A DNA stretch of 64,000 nt, taken from Prunus persica (Eukaryota > Streptophyta > Magnoliopsida > Rosales > Rosaceae). Where the stretch lies: NCBI RefSeq assembly GCF_000346465.2, contig NC_034009.1, positions 46,927,657-46,991,656 on the forward strand. The letters run 5' to 3'. Numbering within the stretch: the stretch's first letter is position 1; each line of letters begins with the position of its first letter. Below, piece after piece: positions 25,301-38,190 of the stretch. The notes beneath the pieces are model-generated. The model saw nothing but the letters and a program-made list of their open reading frames with translations, searched no databases and was not told the DNA's origin. Both the position numbers and the translations under genes were made by a program.

Positions 25301-25450
25301 ATTGAAGTAATTATCTGAAGAGAGAGACCTGTGGCAGAGGATGAAGACACGGTGAAGGCAACAGGCCTCTCTGAAGCCCTCAAGCCAAAGCAGCGTGGCC
25401 TGCTTTGATTTTGTTTTGAAAGCGTTTATCAATGGCTTTGCAGCTTCCAT
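19373..25450 (-). CDS. EI24: EI24 homologue (etoposide-induced 2.4-like ER membrane protein)
   Basis: Eleven exons rebuilt by hand, all GT-AG and phase-consistent: 25450-25329, 25045-24980, 23223-23073, 21825-21773, 21507-21373, 21277-21214, 21047-20962, 20868-20786, 20392-20316, 20216-20101, 19439-19373, giving 339 residues. EI24 is a multi-pass ER membrane protein linked in animals to autophagy and p53-induced death; the plant role is poorly known. Landmarks are WYNDIAKYGFAAMGRSG, GVMIGIGEQVYSLLLL, GFIPYAGKALNFLLLSWMY, FEYKWNFSEVRLDKRLDFFE, the hydrophobic SPCVLPVLFFSPLVSYGFMA block, and a short lysine-rich C-terminus after FNAADTLSMRVLSLFP. Introns are up to about 1.8 kb and hold no gene I can recognise. 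The start MEAAKPLINAFKTK is the first ATG of the exon. It is head-to-head with CMC4, 806 bp between start codons. Confidence 0.93.
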
Positions 25451-26256
25451 TCTTTTCAGAATTGAGTTGAATTAAATTACTTGAAAACGAGAGACACAAC
25501 ACAACACAACACAACACATCCACAACTAAAACTGAGTCTTCTTCTGTGACAGAAACTTCGAGACGGCTTTTTTAAGGAGGGGGGTATCTTCGTCTTGTGT
25601 TCTTTAACGGCGTCAGCTATCATAATTGGTTGGTGCCACCAAATAAAATTGAGTAAACTTATTTTTTCTGGTTTGCCCAAGTTAGAAAGGTTAGAAAGGG
25701 TATAAGTTTTCTCCCAAACACATACCAATAAGTTGTCATGAATTCCAATTTGAGACTTGTGTAAGTCAGTGCCTCATTATTTTGGGGGTGACAATAAAAT
25801 TAGCAGATGAAATCATGACATGAAACATATAAATTTACCAAAGAATTAAAACATTAAATTTAATTAATTCTTTTTTAATACTAGTGATATTTAAGAAGTA
25901 GAATCGAATCTAAGAAACTCGGATGCAGAATAAATGCTTTTTTTGTTGTTAAAAATCCAAGTGCTTCTCGAATTGATTCCATAAGAAGCATTTGTTATGT
26001 ACTTATCTACGAAATGTTTTTATGATCATATAAACACTTTTATTATTGAGCCAAGACATTTAATTGTGAAAAAGCGCTTGTAGAGCCACCAAAACTCGAA
26101 AAAAAGGAAAAATCGCATAAAGCAATTGCTTAACCGGGGGGCATGATAGCAGGTGGCACTATAGGAAAGGTCGGTGGTCGGTCGCCCTTGAAAGTACGAG
26201 AAACCGCAAAAGCTGCCATTTTCGAACGCAAATTGATTAGAAATTAGAAAATAGAG
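25451..26256. promoter_or_regulatory. Shared intergenic region between divergent EI24 and CMC4 genes
   Basis: These 806 bp separate two start codons pointing away from each other. A degenerate SINE-like segment (about 25865-25935, minus strand, with TTAGATTCGATT as a B-box candidate) lies in it. Whether the two promoters share elements cannot be read from the sequence. Confidence 0.5.
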
Positions 26257-28359
26257 ATGGCGAAGCAAGAAAGCATAGAGCCGTGCAAGAAAGAAGCATG
26301 CTACATTCAAGCATGTCTCTCCAAGAACAACTTCCTCCCTCAAAAGTACGTCTTCTTTTTCCGCCTAATTAATCTATATATCTCTTGTTTGGTTGCCGAG
26401 AAAACAGAGGAAACATCAAATAACATTTCTGAATTCTCTTTCCAATTTTTCCACGAAATGAAAATTTAATTTCATTGTCGAATATCTCTCTCTAACTTCT
26501 GTTTATTTCTTTATCTTTCGTTTTGGTCTGGTTTATTTGTACATACATGGATTGTGATATTTAGCTGGTTAGGGAGTTTTTTTTCATTTCCAATGTTTGC
26601 TTTGGATTTTTTCTTCATATATATATATATATTCTGGTTTGGTTTTTTCAAATTTATACACTTAATTTGGTTTCATCTAATGAAAACCCAAAATTCCCAC
26701 AACATTGATATATGTATCAGAGAGCTTGTTGTTTACTGTTAATAAATAAATAAATCAAATGTTGTATAAGTTCATACCAAGTAGGATGATAATGTTATCA
26801 CTCAATATAGAAACTTCCACTCAAATTTTTTTAAAAGAAAGATCCCAAAAGAGTGGTGTTTTGACACAAAGTGGGAACAATTCAAGGCAAAATGGTTTAG
26901 TTTAGTTGTTTCTTTGGCAATGTTTTCTTTTATGACCATGAAAGTGTGCATCTGTGATCTCCAACAACAGATGCAGTTATACTCATACTGGTAGATATCC
27001 AGCTTTACTGACTAGGAGTTGTGGCTCTATGTTTGTTTCAAATCTTGGTTGGTCGCTTAGCTTATGCATATATGACCAGCAAATGATTCCACCCTTTTCT
27101 TTTAACAAAATAATGAAGGACCATTCTAACATTTTCGGCTATCTTAGCAGGTCTTTAGAAACAGTGGTTTATGAGGCATACATTTTGTCTCTATCTTTTC
27201 CTTCTCTCTTTTTTCTTTTTTTTATGAAAATTGAGTTTTGTGTGGGTTGACACCATCTTGTGTTTCCAATTGGCACAAATGACACATCCATTGCAAGTTG
27301 GATAGAACAGTGTCAAAGACTCACCATTTATATCTACTTCTTTTAGAGTGTAAGTGCGGTTGATCAAGGAGATTGAATATTAAGTTTTAGTATGTGGCTT
27401 TTCAACAAACTTCTCTGGTGCTTAGGTGCCTGTTTGACATAAACTAGAAGGCCTTCCTGTTCGACCTTTCAATTGAAAATAAAAATTATATCTGGTTTTT
27501 GATAATAGTTTTGCCAGCTTACTTTACTTTAAATATTTAAGCCATAATGATGTGGAGTCACCCTGGTAGCTAGGGTGAATAAAGTAACTGCTATGCTAAA
27601 GTGCCTTAGAGTCTTCTTTGATCACGATCGTAGAAATTGAGTGTCTGGTACGAGTCATGGAGAATAACATGGGGTTACATTCATTAGTACTTATCCTACT
27701 CAGACCATTCTCTTCCAATGTCTTTTCTTACCTTTGGTTGCTGTTTGAGCCAACATCTGTCAATATTTCGATGTCAAACTCATATAAAATACACTGTCTG
27801 GTTGTCCCGACATTTGTAGTTATTGCGGATTTAAGTCCTTCTCCTGGTTGTCAAACTAGAAGCATCATGATCTGATCTAGCAAGCATTTAAGTAATACTC
27901 ATTTGTGCTTTTGAATATGCTGGATTTTGAGTATGTTGGATTTGTTCTTTTATATAATGCTCATTTGTGTATATATTGAACTGGTAACCAATTTTATGGA
28001 ACTTTGGGAGTTGATTCCTGCTTCCTGCTGACTTTCAGAAGTTGTGACATAAACTTGTTTGCATTCAAAGCTAATTGATGGTTTCCACTTTGAAGTATGT
28101 GTCCTTTTCATATCAGTTATTATGTGTAACTGGCTATATATGTCAGAGTAATAGTCAATATCAAACATATGCATTCGTGATTCCTCTCTTCTCAGGCATT
28201 TATTCTTCCTGTTTTCTGTTATTACTTCTGTGATTAGTGTTTATACTTGGCAGGTGCATTACAGTCATTGAATTGCTGCAGTCTTGCTGCGAGAAACACA
28301 ATTACAATTCGACTCACTGTGCTTCGCTCTCTGGTCTTTTGAAGCAAAAGCCGAAGTAG
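26257..28359 (+). CDS. CMC4: Cx9C motif-containing protein 4 (mitochondrial intermembrane space)
   Basis: Two exons, 26257-26345 and 28254-28359, joined in phase (CAA AA|G TGC), give a 64-residue protein. It has the twin Cx9C pattern: C-KKEACYIQA-C in exon 1 and C-EKHNYNSTH-C in exon 2, with an additional C..ELLQSC set between them, as in CMC4/p8-MTCP1. Such proteins form a disulfide-stapled helical hairpin and enter the intermembrane space through the Mia40-Erv1 relay, usually without a cleavable presequence, and none is seen. The donor is AA|GTACGT and the acceptor TTGGCAG. The intron is about 1.9 kb and contains no recognisable gene. Too short to stand out in ordinary ORF searches, it is supported by exact cysteine spacing. 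Confidence 0.92.
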
Positions 28360-30004
28360 AAAGTGTTGTCAATTTTGCACTTAATGACTAAATGTAGCTC
28401 TACCTCTATCATACTCCAGGCAAAATACCACAGCAGCCAAATGCTTGATGTGATTACGACTTTCTATAAGCTTCTCTTGTTACGAGATGCTTATGGCACA
28501 TTAAATGCAATAAAAGGTGGGGGAGGGAAAACAAAAATAGTGTAAAGGATGCTAGAAAAGTTTTCTGTTGATGTCTTGATTGATACACTTGTGTGCATAA
28601 GGTTTTATTTTCATACATGTGAATCGATCTAGAGCTGGATTCTTTTTCACGTAAATAAAAGAAGGCAATATGTTTTTTTAATTTTTATGTATTTCTTATT
28701 TTGGTTTGAAATGCAATATGCCATTACATTACAAGCTTGCGGTTTTACTTGAACTATTTTGCATCCCGAAATCTGGTAACCATCATTAAACAAAGATTGG
28801 TTTTATGGTTCAAAAAACGGTTAGACTATGATAACAAAGATTGGCAAGCAGTTGGACCCTCTTCAAGGAGAAATACTTCCCTATCCCGTTCCATTGATGT
28901 GAAAAAGGGGCAATGCAATGCAACGGGGTGTAGGGAAGTTTTTCTCCTCCTCAAGACACTTGGTTATTCCAACGCAACAGTAGCATACTGTTTACGGTAT
29001 TTTGAGAGCAATTTTATTTGCACTCAGAATGTGTATTTGGGTACTTGATTTCTGTGGACAGGCACGCTTTAAATTATAAGTTCTCATCATGGGTACTAAA
29101 TATAAATGAATAATATATATATTTTTAAAAATAAATTAATAATTTTTAAAAATACCAATTATTTCATCAATCTTTAAATCCAACCATTCTTCATACTATA
29201 ATGTAATGAATTTTATTCCAATTTGTCACAAGGTTGAGGTTCGCTGCCCTAGATTACCCCTCAGTATAAACTTGTACGACTCTGGTCTGGTTCACCACAC
29301 ATGCTGCAAATCGAAATGACAATGATTTCTTGCTTGATTTAGGGGGCACGAGGAGGTAGAATAATCCTAATTATTTTATCACAAGGCAAGATGGTGAGGG
29401 GAAATCGTAGGAAATCCATAAGCCATTTAATTATTTTTGGATAAGAAATCAGAGTATGATTAATTAATTAAACCCAAGTTTAAATGCTACAATTAGAATT
29501 GTTATTGCCTCAAAACGTTTTTCTAAAGATTTCCTTTTCCATTACGACTCCAAATCATTACGTCCAATGTAAACCAACTGGTTCCTTTTGGCTCAAGTTT
29601 CAGACCCTGCTTTGCTTGTAAGGAAGGGGTGTTTTGCTTCTCTTCTTTGCTCTTAATGCGAGCCTAAACATGCATTCCCCCCAACCCAAAAACATAAAAA
29701 AAACACACACAAAAAGCGCCATGGTTGACCTCTTGAGATGGTGGCAAGGAATCTCGGGGGCAACCATGGCTTTTTTTCCTTTTTTCTTTTTTGGGGGGTC
29801 ACTGATCAAATTCTCCGATGTATTTAGAATTATTTATTCTAAAAATGAAAATTACAACAAAAGAAACACGTGCTATCCGAGCAAGGACAGTTCATGTGGT
29901 GACTTGTGCACCAAGATATCAGACAAATATTGGGGCACAATAACAAGTATTAACTCTCTAGTTTGATGCCGGTGTTGTACAAAAATTCAATCAGCCAGAT
30001 TCAC

Positions 30005-30095
<91 letters not shown>

Positions 30096-30442
30096 CCCAT
30101 CTCAGATTTTCTTTAAAAATTCATTGAATGGCAAATGTTAGCCAAAAGATACACCGCAGAACCAATTTGCGTAAATTACAATTGGCCAATCTCTTTGTCA
30201 AGGAGTGGGGGAGAGAGTATACAACGTTATTGCTAAAAGCAGTAACTGTAAAGCCAATCAGCGAAAATAAACAAAAAGGGGGGAAAACTCTTACCAATCT
30301 CTGAAGCTATCCAAAAAAATATATAAGATTGGGTAGGATGGGGTAGATACGATGCTCCATAAAGTACAGGTACACTTAGCAACGTCCCCCAAAAATAAGC
30401 ATGCAAGCTTGTGGGAATGGCAGATGTGAGCTAAAGAATGCA
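28360..30442. other. Spacer between convergent CMC4 and NIPA genes
   Basis: Mostly AT-rich. A 103-codon plus frame at 28737-29048 contains a weak resemblance to the REV-L-LKALGYSNAT segment of plant O-fucosyltransferases (see findings) but is not a gene model. A compound GT/GA microsatellite lies at about 30007-30092. Confidence 0.5.
30007..30092. repeat. Compound (GT)n(GA)n microsatellite
   Basis: About 20 GT units run directly into about 22 GA units, 86 bp in all, roughly 350 bp beyond the NIPA stop codon. Confidence 0.95.
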
Positions 30443-33400
30443 TCATGGTGATCTCGAGCTATCCTGCCGTCTAAGAGGGATGCCTTCACCATCAATTCCA
30501 TCCTCGTCTGCATGCTTCGATAGTCGCATGGAGGACATTGATGTTGGCAAACCTGTACGATTCAATGACATTACCAATCCAAGGTTCAGTATGGGAAACA
30601 TGAATTTATTTGTTCACACAGTCCAAAAACCATGCAGGCAAGTACCAAACACCCAACCATAGGTTCCTTGTTAAGATTGACAATAATCTATCAATGATAA
30701 AAATAATAAAAGGAAACATACCATCAACCATATCCTTCGTTCTGTGAAGCAGAAAAGTTCCTCCAAGGATAGTCACAAACCCACACATTTCCGTGACAAC
30801 CTGGGTTGGACTCTGTCTGTCCCAATCCTGAAAATACAGTAACATAGGAAAAATGTAGACTCAATATCACCCCATCATAATAAGAAAAAAAGAAAAGATT
30901 TGGAGGACTAGCTTATAATTAAAAGTTACAGAGAGGGTGGCAGCAATGGACACCTCGATTGAGACTGAAGCGTTTCATGACAGAAAATTTTAAATCTAAC
31001 TAACCAGAAAAATATTTACGAAGTAACAACAAAAATAAAAAGAGTATCAATATAATCGCAGGAAGAATATACCTTAAACATGATAACGCTAGCCAGAATA
31101 GTTAGTGATGTGAACATAACATAGTATATCGGAGATACCACAGCTGTGTTGAAAGTATCAAGTGCCTGCAATGGAAGGGAAAAAACTATCATAATAATTC
31201 AAGGAGCCATTAGAAAACAATAACAAATTAACAATGAAGAAAAAGGGTAAAACATGGTTCCATTCTCCATAAACGTACGAGAAAAACAAAAAGGAAATAG
31301 AAAGTGACTACAAATTCAAAAGGAGGCTATTGTAACAGGTAAAAACAAGACCCACAATCAAATAATGTGAACTATTATAGTTTTGTCACAATTGACAAAA
31401 TCTGCATACTGTTGCTGAGGATCTGTCACATAATGCATCATTAGGCTGGTTTTGGACATCAGTGAAAGCAAATGCTGAAGCACCAAGAAAGGGGCAAACT
31501 TCATGGTTGGACTTTTTCTCAAGTTCAGGCCTTCCTCAATACATCCTTTGTTCCTTTTCTGATGATTGGTATTATCATTAAGTTTTTTTTTTAAAAACTG
31601 TCTTAAAATTTGCTTGGGTGAAATGAAAAAAGGTCAATCAAAAGCAAGTTCGATTGAGTTAAAGTTTAAATATACAAAAAGGGGGCGGGATTCCACCAAT
31701 AAAAAAGGCCAGAAAGTACACGTTATGGGAACACGTACTCTCCCATGTTAGCTGAGGTCACTGTCACTCAAGAAAATTGTTAATGGTATGGATTAAATTT
31801 ACCCACCACCTGGGTTGTTGACAGCTTCGAAATGATTGAATTAGAATATGATGACATCCACCTGTTGTTTTATGGATGTAATGAAGGAGAAATTTAAAAT
31901 GGAACATTCCACCTTTTTATAGGACTAATACTTTTGGTTGATTATTTAGAAAACTTTAAAAAAATAAAACAATTATGCAAGGACAGGAAAGGACTAATAC
32001 TTACCTTGTTCAAATAATTCATTTGGGTAAGCACACATGTAATGACAACTAAAGTGAAGACCCAAGTTTGGGGATAAACTAGTTGATTCATGCCCGATAA
32101 TGTCAACTTCAAAGCAATTCCAAGTGCTTTGACACTCATGACCTGTCAAAGGACACCGTTAAGAGTAAAAAACACTTGAAAAGAAGATGACATAGAGAAA
32201 GAAAGTTAATTTCAAATTAACAGAAGTATATAGCAATACATACCGATAAGGAACCTACAAGGGAACAAACTCCAATGTAGACCATTATGTGTGTCTGGCC
32301 ATATTGCGGGATAAAGTGGAATATAAGAATAAACACAGCAGTTATGACCAAAGCTGCATACAAGAGAAAACCTACCAACAAACAAGTATGATTATTTAAA
32401 AAAAATTGTTTTCCCTTCAGTGTAGTCAAATGAGAGTAAACCATGCAAATTAAGAATCAAATGGTCAATAAAAAGACAAATGGTTGTAGAGAATAAACCA
32501 ATTACCTGGTTCCATGGCAAGATCCCAAACTTCTGTTACAGATTCAATACCACGTTCTTGAGGAGCATGTAACACAATTGTTGTAGAACCCACAACACAT
32601 AGAGCGCAACCAAGAATCCCAAAAATATGAAGTCGCTCACGTAAAATAATATGTGCAAGCACAGCACTGCAAGACAATATTATGATCAGCACTCAATACT
32701 ATGAAGCAACCATATTCATGTGCGAGTTTTCATCATGCCTGATAATTATGCTGAGAGCACCAAGAGGAGTTACTAGTATAGCTGGCGCAAATGCGTAAGC
32801 CGCAAAATTAGCAATTTCCCCAACGATCACTGTCATAAATGGCAATTGTCTGTCAGCACTTTCCTTTTTAAATATGGTCATGACTATAAGACGCACAAAT
32901 AACCATTTACTTCCTTAGACTAAAAATGTGATCAGCTATAAATTAGCAGGTAGATACCAAAACGAAAAATGGAAAATCATACTAAGCCAGCCCGAAGTTT
33001 TGATGGAAATGTGAAATTTTAAGCACTCACCCCCCGACCTCCCGAAAAAAAAAACAAACAAAAGGAAAAGGGTCAGATCCTCTGTTCATCAATTGAAACG
33101 GTTGCGTTTTGATGTTTCACAAATACACGTTTAGCTTTTTTATTTATTTTTGGTTCCCAGGAACCTTGTGATAAAATATAATAAAAAAATACCAGAGCCG
33201 AACTGGCTTATCTCAACAAACTCCCATCCCACCACAATCGCAACGTCGCTGCTCCACTCAGTCCTACCGGTAATGGTAAAAACCCTTCCACATACACCGT
33301 CCCATTACTGAAACTCAACAAATCTCTCCACAAAAGCTGGCACTTAGCAAGAAAGATTGGAGGGTCTCATGAAGGATGTTTCATGGCTTCTGCCTGGTCA

Positions 33401-36400
33401 AGAAGAGCAAACGCAACATCATATTTGGATTATTTAACTGTACCAGTTACCAGTCAACAGGTCCAATGGCGATGACTTGTATCCGTCGCCATTGGACCAT
33501 AGCATCCAACTAACTCCTTCAAACCAAAAAATCCCCCAGAAACCCAATTTTACATGTACCATTCACCAAGGATGATATTTACTGACCCACATTTTGGATC
33601 TGTAGGGATGCTCCGAACAGGGGCAGGAAAATGAAAATTGGGGTCCAAAAATTTCTCAATTCTGAATAGGACACCCATCATCATTGTGATAAAAATGTTT
33701 TCCCATCGGATTGTCCCATGGTGGGGATGGGATTTGGCTGTACTATACATGAGTGATGGATGCGTCGTTCTGGCTAAAGAATGAAAGGTGGGTTTGTGAG
33801 CCAAAACTACAAAGATGACATGTTAAGTTGGAGATAGTCAGAACGACGCCGTACCACTTATCAGCATGGGATCTGCACTCATAGCATCAGTAGAGGATCC
33901 AAATACCAAAGAACAAATTTCTTCTTATACACTTACATATTGTGAGGTTAATGCGTAAACTGTAGTTAAGTCCCATCAATTAGACTATAAATCGAATCCA
34001 TTAGTCTATTGTTTCCAGCAGGGAAGCACTGATTTCATGATCAAGGCTCTCTCAAATGCTAGAATTGCCCTCACCAGGGTTAGCCAAAACTAGAATTATA
34101 CCCTTAAATTCATAGAACATAAAGACATTTTCAAAATTACTATTCAGGAAGGACAAGTATGCCAATTTATTCATGTCTTACGGTGCAAAAAGGCTTTCCC
34201 TGTAAATTAGTATCTTGTAGAATAAACATAAGTTTGACGCTCTTCTGAAGGTTCACCAGTTTTATTGTTTCAAATATCTGTCAACTAGGATCCACATATT
34301 TGTGTGCACGCGCACTTTAGAAAATGTAATTAATCAGAAGTCATTTTTTTCTATAGTATTCAAAATAATCACCTTCATTGATATTTGATCTTCATTGATC
34401 ACATAAATGAGAAAAGAGAACTATAACTCACTTGTTATCATGCCCACCCACCAAAGTGGCTCATAGAGGTAAGAATATCCTCCAACTCCTGTCGAACATA
34501 TAAAGTGACTCAATTCCAATTATTCAATGTGACAAATGAAAGAAACACAGGAACATATAAAGCATAAAAGAATAGACATGCAATCTTAGTAGGTCAGACT
34601 CTCTTTATTTTTGGTCTTCTTGTTTGATCGAGGATTTTTCCTCTTGATTATCAATACAATGTTTCTATTCAAAAAAAAAAAGAGAATGGACATGCAACAA
34701 AGGCATGGGAAAAGAAAAACCTGAAATAAAAAAAATAACACATGATACAGACTAGCTTCTCTAAAAACTCTAACAAATAATTTGACAAAATTCACCTTAA
34801 CATTATTTAGAGCATACTGAAACCAACTACTGTCTATTTGTTGTTCAGATACTAAGTTGTTAAATTTATCACAAAGGTAAGATGATGCACTAAAACCCCA
34901 CGGAAGTAAACAAACCAAATATGTACTGATAAGTAAGATGCAATGAATACATGCAAGTCATCTAGAATACTCATATTGAGAACAACAAATAAAAAGAAAG
35001 AAAAAACCCCAGAGACTAACAATCACTTGACTTGAATTAAAAGAGTCAATATTCTGAAAATATTCTATCATTACATTCTTTGACATAAGATCAGCAACTA
35101 ACAATCACTTGTAGACATACAACAATAGTTGATTTGGTCAATGGTTTCAAGATAAAGGTTAATCCTAAACTTTTCATTCAAATCAATCAAATCATAAATG
35201 TGCAACACCGTTAAAGGTAAACCCACAATGATCGTAGTTTTAACCGATACTTCAATTAACTCCTATATTTTACTTGATCTGGCCAACCAAAATCAATGCA
35301 GAAATGTAAATTTCACAAATCAACCCACATTACCGGATTCCCATTGTTAGTATTGTCAATAATCATATGAATCGAGCAGCACCTTTGGTGTTTTTAATTA
35401 ACTTGTACTAATTAAATAAAGTAGTTGCAAAGACATAATGTATCTATTCAAGGGTTACAAGACGTAACACTAATAACTGGAACTAACTGCAAAGGAAGTC
35501 TAGAGAACCAATAACGCGACAAACGAGAAACTCATTTCACACACATCACTGTGATACCAAAACTAAAGAATTCGAAAAATTCAATGATTAAAATAACAAA
35601 TATATGAAAACTTCACAAATTTATCCCGTACATGTATAAACTTTTGATACTGAGCTTCTTCCGCCAAAGGCATCATACATACACCATGCATGCAACTGCT
35701 TAAGATATGGTAATCATACATTGACAAATAAAATTTGAAATGGCATGTGATTAATGTCAACTGATATTTAAGACTCAGTAAGAATTAAGTGAACATTTTT
35801 TTCAACAAGAGTAATATCACTTTAACTTTGAACTACTAATCTACTAGACAAACCAAATTGCCAACTGACGGAAAATCTTTAAACTCAACAACTTTATGAA
35901 TCAATCTTCAGCATATAAGTTATTCATCCTATATCCATTTCCATGTAACAAAAAAAAGTTTGAAAATTAAACAACAAATTCTAAAATGAAACACAACTGC
36001 TCAACATTAAACAATCTTGCATAACATTAGAAAAGAAAACACACATCCAGACGCACAATTGGCATCATATGTTCACAAAGTGACTTTAAAACACCCAGAG
36101 GGTCTTTTAAGTTTATATAGCTTCCCAATTGATGAACTGAGTAAAATTGGGTTTAAAAAAACAAAATAGCAGATATCAGCAAGAATTTAACAATCAGCAA
36201 CTAATAGTTAACATAAATTAGGGTCTAAACTTCCTTCAACTTCAATCCACTAAATAGAACACCTGTGGGCACCAATCTGAACTGCGCTCTACAGTGTAAC
36301 CCATTTTCCATTTTCACTCAATTCCGGGTAAACTTTGAAAATTACAACAATTTAAACATAAACTCAAACACCCAATCGCTCTCCATTGACAACAACCCAC

Positions 36401-36645
36401 ATCAGAATAACAAAAAGAGGAGAAATTGAACTTTGAAAAGTGTACCCAGAAAAGCATGTGAATTACGAACCTGCTCTGATGCCAGAAGCCCCGGCCTTTT
36501 TCAAACCCTTCTTTTTGACAATGAAACTAGCACCTATAAACAAGCTCGAAGACAAAGCAAGAATCAAACCCTTGATGTTGTCAGAGGACATGCCCCTGTA
36601 GGAATCTCTCCAGCTCATCGGGGGGCTCTGACCCTCAGTCGCCAT
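30443..36645 (-). CDS. NIPA-type magnesium transporter
   Basis: Nine exons: 36645-36471, 34488-34432, 32829-32739, 32666-32506, 32371-32244, 32142-32005, 31165-31073, 30827-30722, 30552-30443, giving 352 residues. All joins keep phase. The protein matches the NIPA family of multi-pass membrane Mg2+ transporters. Landmarks: [20 protein letters not shown] (first membrane helix), [98 protein letters not shown], and a soluble tail with [11 protein letters not shown] and [13 protein letters not shown]. Eight or nine hydrophobic segments are visible. Intron 3 starts with GC instead of GT. Plant NIPA proteins are placed in plasma membrane or early endosome; the site here is inferred. Introns 1 and 2 are about 2.0 and 1.6 kb without recognisable genes. 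Confidence 0.94.
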
Positions 36646-36990
36646 GGCTGAGAAAACCCAGAAGCAAAAACCCTAAAAAGCTTCTTCGCTCACAGGCTTT
36701 GAGTGTATCATTAGTGTTACAAAACTGCAAATACCCAAATAGGCGAGCGACTCGGAGTGAGTTGAGAGAGAGAGAGAGGGAGAGAGAGAGAGCACGTTCG
36801 ATCGAGTTTACAAAGAAACAACACAGAGAGAGATTTAGATGGAGAAGATATTGAAGATAATGTCGGCGCTGGGAGTTGGCGGTGGGTACAGAAATGTACA
36901 GCTGTAGTCTGTTGTTGTAGATCGGAAGGCAAAGGAGAACAAGAAGAAGAAAGAAGAAGAGAGGGCGTGTCGCGTGTGGTAATGCGAATC
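36646..36990 (-). promoter_or_regulatory. 5'UTR and proximal promoter of the NIPA gene
   Basis: A GA/CT-rich segment (about 36762-36795) lies just upstream of the ATG, as is common in plant leaders. The small open frame at 36717-36932 translates this tract and has no family. Confidence 0.4.
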
Positions 36991-37789
36991 GAAGATTGGA
37001 TTTTTATTTTTTTTTAACTCGGTTTCACCATAATAACGACTTCACTCCGACCAAAGGTTGATGAGTGCTATACTCCATCTTTTGATCCTTTTTTTTTCCC
37101 TTAATTGTTAGGTTTCTTACAAAAATTGTATTTTTAAGGGTAAATTACATATTAATCCCAACTTTTTCCAGTCATTTCAAATTGGTATCAACCTTTCAAA
37201 TCATTTTAAATTAGTACCCGACGTCATGAGAATTCTACAGTAGGTAAGCTCCGATTAGCTTTCGGTGTTAAATGTCCATTGGGTTATTGCGGACCTTATT
37301 TTTATTTTACATGGACTCCACATGCGGAGGCACAAACAAATCGTGAATCAAAATTTAAACGAAGATATTTACAAAATGGCTTGAGTCTTTATTAATTGTC
37401 GAGTTTAAAATGATTTGTCATTTCAAGGCTACAAAAAGTTTCTCATAACTTGGTATAACAGTTGTTACAATTTAAAATTCTCTAACAATTACATATGGCT
37501 TTTTTCAAAAGTAAAAGTATTTTTGTGGCTAAAATCTAAATTTACTATAATAACAACTAGTTAATGACTAATTTAGTATTGCTATAATTTTTGCAGTGCT
37601 ATAAGAAAAACCAGAACTAATGTAGTTGAGTGTTTAGTAAACTATAATTTTAAAAATGCTCGTAGTATAAAAAATAATGTCATAGTTTGTGGTAAGTGTT
37701 AATGTAAAAGTGATAAGACTATATATAAGGAGGAGAGTTATGTTTTATGGCTTTTTACTTGAAATATTTGTCTTAATATTTATTTAGAT

Positions 37790-37895
37790 TTGCATAACAG
37801 TGGTCTCATGTTCGAACTTTCATGTCACCATAATAGTGTATGCGTGAGAAGCTCTCATCCCCCATATAATTTAAACTATTGCTTGTATTAAAAAA
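37790..37895 (+). mobile_element. SINE-like dispersed repeat (family 3)
   Basis: GGTCTCATGTTCGAACTTTC resembles a Pol III B box (GTTCGAA core). It is followed by a stretch ending tttaaactattgcttgtattaaaaaat. Similar copies occur in inverted orientation at about 16735-16865 and 59035-59137, with fragments near 2390 and 49329. Confidence 0.5.
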
Positions 37896-38066
37896 TATAT
37901 ATTTTTTACTTATAAGATATAAAAAAAAAATGACCCCCCAAAAAATAATTTATTTTTTGAATAGTAGTCCTTTTTTAAAAAAAAAATTCAAGAAAGTATA
38001 TGTTTAAGATTTCAATAACATAATGTCAAAATTGATGCTTCCGAACATGTGAGATGAACCAATGTA

Positions 38067-38190
38067 GTGTTAGTTGGATTGGGCGAGGTCTTTAGTGTGC
38101 TCCCAAATAATCATGAGTTCAAACCCCCACGTACGATATCCGTGGGTGTGAGTTTTTCCCTTTCCCCATTCCTAACTTAAAGAAAAAAAG
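38067..38190 (+). mobile_element. tRNA-derived SINE (family 2), copy 1
   Basis: A-box-like TAGTTGGATTGGGC at 38071, B-box-like GAGTTCAAACCCC at about 38115, and an A-rich tail after ttcctaactt. It aligns along its length with 58207-58328. Confidence 0.6.

Noticed and set aside
26954..27250. 98-codon plus frame within the CMC4 intron
   Set aside because: No family match and no splice sites fitting the CMC4 phase; a chance open frame in intron sequence.
33180..33850. GC-richer stretch in NIPA intron 2 with several open frames
   Set aside because: No frame gives a recognisable protein and splice context is missing; left as intron.
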